From the NCBI GenBank assembly GCA_028822745.1, contig JAPKCZ010000011.1, positions 1 to 18,058 on the forward strand: a stretch of 18,058 nucleotides of DNA, read 5' to 3'. This DNA comes from Kiritimatiellia bacterium (GTDB lineage: Bacteria > Verrucomicrobiota > Kiritimatiellia > UBA8416 > JAIOPI01). Position numbers and translations under genes: made by a program. This document shows positions 15,928-18,058 of this stretch, piece after piece. Under the pieces are notes generated by a model. It made no database searches, was not told the origin of the DNA, and saw nothing but the letters and a program-made list of their open reading frames with translations. How positions within the stretch are numbered: position 1 is the first letter of the stretch; the number at the start of each line of letters is the position of its first letter.

Positions 15928-16041
15928 ACTCCCACCCGGCTATTGGCGCACCGTGCTGAGGAACGAAGTTCTGGTGCTGGGGAACGAACCCGGAAGGCGA
16001 GGCACCCCATCGTTCCCATGGTCTGTCCCTTGGCCCTTACC

Positions 16042-16175
16042 GTTCTTTAAGCGCAGCGACCGGCCCTGTTTTCGAGATCGATCACGAGAACGAAGGACGA
16101 GAACGATAATGGAAACTCCTGCTTCGTACTCGTGCTCCTCCTCGTTCTCGGAGCGCAGCGACCAGCCTTTTTTCG
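16042..16175. repeat. Degenerate intergenic repeat pair with GCGCAGCGACC core
   Basis: GTTCTTTAAGCGCAGCGACC (16042-16061) and GTTCTCGGAGCGCAGCGACC (16144-16163) are direct copies, each followed by a similar GGCC/AGCC and a T-rich run then CG. Between them lies a pair of opposite, GAACGA-rich tracts (16085-16106 and 16130-16150) that are partly complementary and could fold back. Frames across this stretch give low-complexity S-E-N-E-E-E-H-E peptides, so it is best read as a non-coding repeat unit. Confidence 0.5.
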
Positions 16176-16184
16176 TACCCAGAA

Positions 16185-16535
16185 TCACCAATGCGTCGAA
16201 AGGGCGACGACGGCGGAGTGGGTGTCAGCGCCGGTGTCCGTCTGAGTTTGGGTGCCGATGTACCCTATTTTGGCGGATAGCTTTTTCATGATGGCGCAAC
16301 CCACACTCGCGCCGTAGACCAGGTTTTCTTTTTCGTCGTTTTTCTCGACGCCATTGAGTTCCAGTACGGGATTAAAGGCGATGTCCGCCTCGGTGTAGGC
16401 CAGACCCGCACCAGCAACATGAAACCCCGTGGGGAGGTGCGTCCAGCGTCGCGGCTCAAGTTCCTAGGCGATTATGGGCTGAACGGTCGCGGCGAGTAGC
16501 AGCAGGCTTGCAAAAGTGAGTCGGGGCATTTTCAT
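16185..16535 (-). pseudogene. Decayed MetA-type outer-membrane 'transporter' gene: amber codon and internal deletion
   Basis: On the minus strand ATG 16535 starts a signal peptide (M-K-M-P-R-L-T-F-A-S-L-L-L-L-A-A ... I-I-A), then TAG (16466-16464) interrupts codon 24, then the frame goes on with E-L-E-P-R-R-W-T-H-L-P-T-G and A-Y-T-E-A-D-I-A-F-N-P-V-L. This is the N-terminus of the family often called 'transporter' or MetA-pathway of phenol degradation (PF13557-like). It then jumps directly to N-G-V-E-K-N-D-E-K-E-N-L-V-Y-G and ends G-Y-I-G-T-Q-T-Q ... A-L-S-T-H-W, the C-terminal strands of the same family. From memory, intact members are about 300 residues, so roughly 180 are missing, in frame. 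AGGA (about 16554-16551 on this strand) lies upstream. The gene is almost surely inactive. Confidence 0.8.
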
Positions 16536-16803
16536 AAGATCATGATCCTAAGGATAGATTCTCCGTGTTGCAATCCGTTATAGCGAGGATTTACCGATGT
16601 TCTCCAGGGGATGGAACATCGAAAGAACAGGCCGTGTAAACCTAAGCGTTTTACAGAAGGTCACCAAGGACACAAAGGAAAGAACCGGCGGAGCCCCTGC
16701 ACTAGAGCCTCGTTCCTCGGCACCGTGCCGGGCAGGCTGCCGGGCTCCAAAGCTGGAGCGCGCTCATGACCCATGGCCGATTCCGTAGAGCGGCCAGTCA
16801 CCG
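16536..16803. other. Intergenic stretch with repeat block and hairpin
   Basis: No gene is supported. The stretch holds the inverted repeat at 16595-16621, the motif TTTTACAGAAGGTCACC (16649-16665), two 9-nt units CACCAAGGA and CACAAAGGA (16662-16679), and a hairpin GCTCCA-AAGC-TGGAGC (16744-16759). The hairpin lies 45 nt past the stop of the minus-strand methyltransferase gene and may help end or stabilise its transcript, although no T-run follows on that strand. Confidence 0.4.
16595..16621. repeat. 8-bp inverted repeat
   Basis: CGATGTTC (16595-16602) and GAACATCG (16614-16621) are exact reverse complements around an 11-nt spacer that contains the partly matching TCCA/TGGA. It lies about 60 nt upstream of the start of the minus-strand pseudogene and could be a relic of its control region or a dispersed intergenic element. 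Confidence 0.4.
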
Positions 16804-17709
16804 TCACCACTTGTCCGACCCACCTCTACTCCAATTCATGGTCTCAATAAGGCCTGCCGAGCCCTGCCGACGCATTTTGGGTTCGATCCGCTGCAGCACG
16901 ACGCGCCGATAGAGCAGGGAGCGGTTCTCGAAGTTTCGCTGAACGATGCTGCCGCTGAGCCCCGCGAATTGCTCGAAAAGCGCGTGCAGCGACGGCGGAC
17001 ATAGCTCCAGAATCTGGGTTCGCTTGCGTTCGTCATCGGCCTTTAGCGCGGCACTGATGTTGGCCGTGATATCCTCTTGCTCGATCACCTTAAGCAGCGG
17101 CTGCGCTGCGAACAGTGCCTCAAGTGCCGGCATTGCATTGGCCTCGCGCAGGTCCGCAAAGAGGAAGATGCCGCCCGGGCGCAAAACCCGCGTCACCTCG
17201 CGAAGAAACTTAGGCATAGACGCGTAGCAATGGCTGCTTTCGACATTCAGTACCGCATCAAAACTGTTGTCCGCAAAGGGCAGGCTTTCGGCATCCCCGG
17301 GCAGAAAGCGTAAATTGGGCTCCGTGTGCCGTTGAGCGCAAAGCGCGACGGCATGGGCCGAGATATCGACGGCTGTCATCTGGGCGGGTGCAAAGCAACG
17401 CGCGACATAGGCCGCTCCGCCCCCGCGGCCCGCGCCCACTTCCAGTACGTTCTTACCTGCCAGATCGCCGGGCGCTGCGACGCGATGGTAGAGTTGCACG
17501 TACAGCCTATCTGTTTCGTCGCGGGGAGAAAGAGAGAGCTCCGGCTCGTCCTGAGGCCAAACCAGCCCGTAGTTCATAAATGTCCACTCAGGTGATTTCA
17601 CCTGACGGGCCAGCCGGTTGTACCACCAGCGCCACAGGATTCTGCGTAAGGGCGGAAAATACGAAATCAGGAAGGTTAATAAACGTACGGTCATAAAACG
17701 GTATACCAT
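16804..17709 (-). CDS. Class I SAM-dependent methyltransferase with hydrophobic N-terminus
   Basis: The 301-residue enzyme has a methyltransferase fold: motif I N87-V-L-E-V-G-A-G-R-G-G, acidic loop A-V-D-I-S (114-118), G-D-A-E-S-L-P-F (138-145), the V-E-S-S-H-C-Y segment (156-162) and L-R-P-G-G (176-180). Before it comes M45-N-Y-G, seen in small-molecule and lipid methyltransferases of the type-11 group; I recall similar layouts in phthiotriol-type and tocopherol-type enzymes. Residues 7-30 are hydrophobic and aromatic (L-L-T-F-L-I-S-Y-F ... W-R-W-W-Y) and may sit at the membrane, which fits a lipophilic substrate. The substrate is unknown. ATG 17709 lacks a clear ribosome binding site; ATG 17694 (residue 6) is an alternative. 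It stands alone, without an evident operon partner. Confidence 0.85.
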   Translation of the reverse strand: MVYRFMTVRLLTFLISYFPPLRRILWRWWYNRLARQVKSPEWTFMNYGLVWPQDEPELSLSPRDETDRLYVQLYHRVAAPGDLAGKNVLEVGAGRGGGAAYVARCFAPAQMTAVDISAHAVALCAQRHTEPNLRFLPGDAESLPFADNSFDAVLNVESSHCYASMPKFLREVTRVLRPGGIFLFADLREANAMPALEALFAAQPLLKVIEQEDITANISAALKADDERKRTQILELCPPSLHALFEQFAGLSGSIVQRNFENRSLLYRRVVLQRIEPKMRRQGSAGLIETMNWSRGGSDKW

Positions 17710-17744
17710 GGAAACATCGTAGGGACAGAACGGAAAGTGACTGC

Positions 17745-17910
17745 CTTAAGAGATTCCAGCATGGCTCCTCCTGCTCTTAAGAACTTTTACAGACGGTCGC
17801 GACCTCGTGTAAAAGTTTTTAGCGTGTGCCCACCCAAGGCCAATGGATCGATTTTTCTCATGTCACACATGACAATATATCACTATTCCGAATTCTCAAA
17901 TGGTGATATA
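17745..17910. repeat. Cluster of five inverted repeats
   Basis: Within 166 nt lie CTTAAGAG/CTCTTAAG (17745-17752, 17774-17781), AACTTTTACA/TGTAAAAGTT (17782-17791, 17808-17817) enclosing the perfect palindrome GGTCGCGACC (17795-17804), TGTCA/TGACA (17861-17865, 17870-17874) and TATATCAC/GTGATATA (17876-17883, 17903-17910). The second repeat runs into TTTTT on the plus strand and could act as an intrinsic terminator or as an operator. The cluster lies just upstream of the minus-strand methyltransferase gene. Confidence 0.55.
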
Positions 17911-18031
17911 GAGAAAGGGGATAGGCCTCCCATGAGGGATTACGAAGCTGAACGGGCAGGTGAGACGGCTTGGTGGCAACACATGATGAAACGGCTGCCG
18001 ATTGGCCGCTTCAATCAAGGACAGGCCGGTC

Positions 18032-18053
18032 CCTAATTCGTGCCTAATTCGTG
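18032..18053. repeat. Two tandem 11-nt repeats at the window end
   Basis: CCTAATTCGTG occurs twice back to back (18032-18042, 18043-18053), followed by TTAGG, which pairs with CCTAA of the second copy. The opposite strand reads CACGAATTAGG, related to the CACGAA units at 1743-1766. The array may continue beyond the window. Confidence 0.5.
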
Positions 18054-18058
18054 TTAGG

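Noticed and set aside
15940..16191. Glu/Arg-rich frames on both strands after the giant gene
   Set aside because: Composition reflects the degenerate GAACGA-type repeat tracts.
16597..16788. 63-codon plus-strand frame giving K-V-T-K-D-T-K-E-R
   Set aside because: Its peptide comes from the 9-nt intergenic repeat, not from a gene.
17737..18036. 99-codon plus-strand frame near the window end
   Set aside because: It crosses the cluster of inverted repeats and matches no family. A shorter start at ATG 17931 with AAAGGGG upstream is possible, but the 34-codon product is not recognised.
18032..18053. Possible start of a CRISPR array
   Set aside because: Units are only 11 nt, directly adjacent with no spacers, and no cas gene is nearby.

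Overview
The window looks like chromosomal DNA of a Gram-negative bacterium of the PVC group, most likely Kiritimatiellota/Verrucomicrobiota. The lineage is inferred from the type of S1 sulfatase, the giant secreted LTD/CotH/DUF2341/LamG protein with a Ca-binding-like tail, and degenerate 9-nt periodic intergenic repeats (CACGAAGRN-like). An outer membrane is shown directly by a TonB-dependent receptor with ExbB, ExbD and TonB. No rRNA, tRNA, CRISPR array or intact mobile element was seen.

Layout. 1-324 (-): 5' part of a DapA/NAL-family aldolase gene, cut by the window edge. 325-1469: a mostly gene-poor stretch, then a membrane-protein fragment whose reading frame continues upstream without a start codon, so it is probably frameshifted or truncated. 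1470-1809: repeats and a candidate promoter. 1810-3267 (+): secreted Cys-type sulfatase. 3268-3619: a signal-peptide-like gene remnant and unassigned sequence. 3620-4983 (+): a small basic protein overlapping a THUMP/RlmL-type RNA methyltransferase, perhaps followed by a 58-codon ORF.

5177-9222 (+) is the best-defined functional unit: a promoter, a cobalamin riboswitch, a stem that can hide the ribosome binding site, a BtuB-like receptor, a strong intercistronic hairpin, exbB, exbD, tonB and possibly a tiny lipoprotein-like ORF. Convergent to it (9219-9830, -) lies a corrinoid adenosyltransferase (CobA/CobO/BtuR). Together they form a B12 uptake and activation module: the receptor moves corrinoid across the outer membrane using a dedicated ExbBD-TonB motor, and the adenosyltransferase makes the adenosyl form, which is also the probable riboswitch ligand. 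No BtuFCD transporter is in the window.

10102-15927 (+) encodes a 1941-residue secreted multidomain protein with a CotH-kinase-like domain flanked by chitobiase-like and lamin-tail domains, followed by Ig/FN3-like, DUF2341 and LamG-like parts. 15928-16803 has no intact gene. It holds degenerate repeats and a clear pseudogene of a MetA-type outer-membrane 'transporter' with an amber codon and a large internal deletion. 16804-17709 (-) is a SAM methyltransferase. 17710-18058 is rich in inverted repeats and ends in a short tandem repeat.
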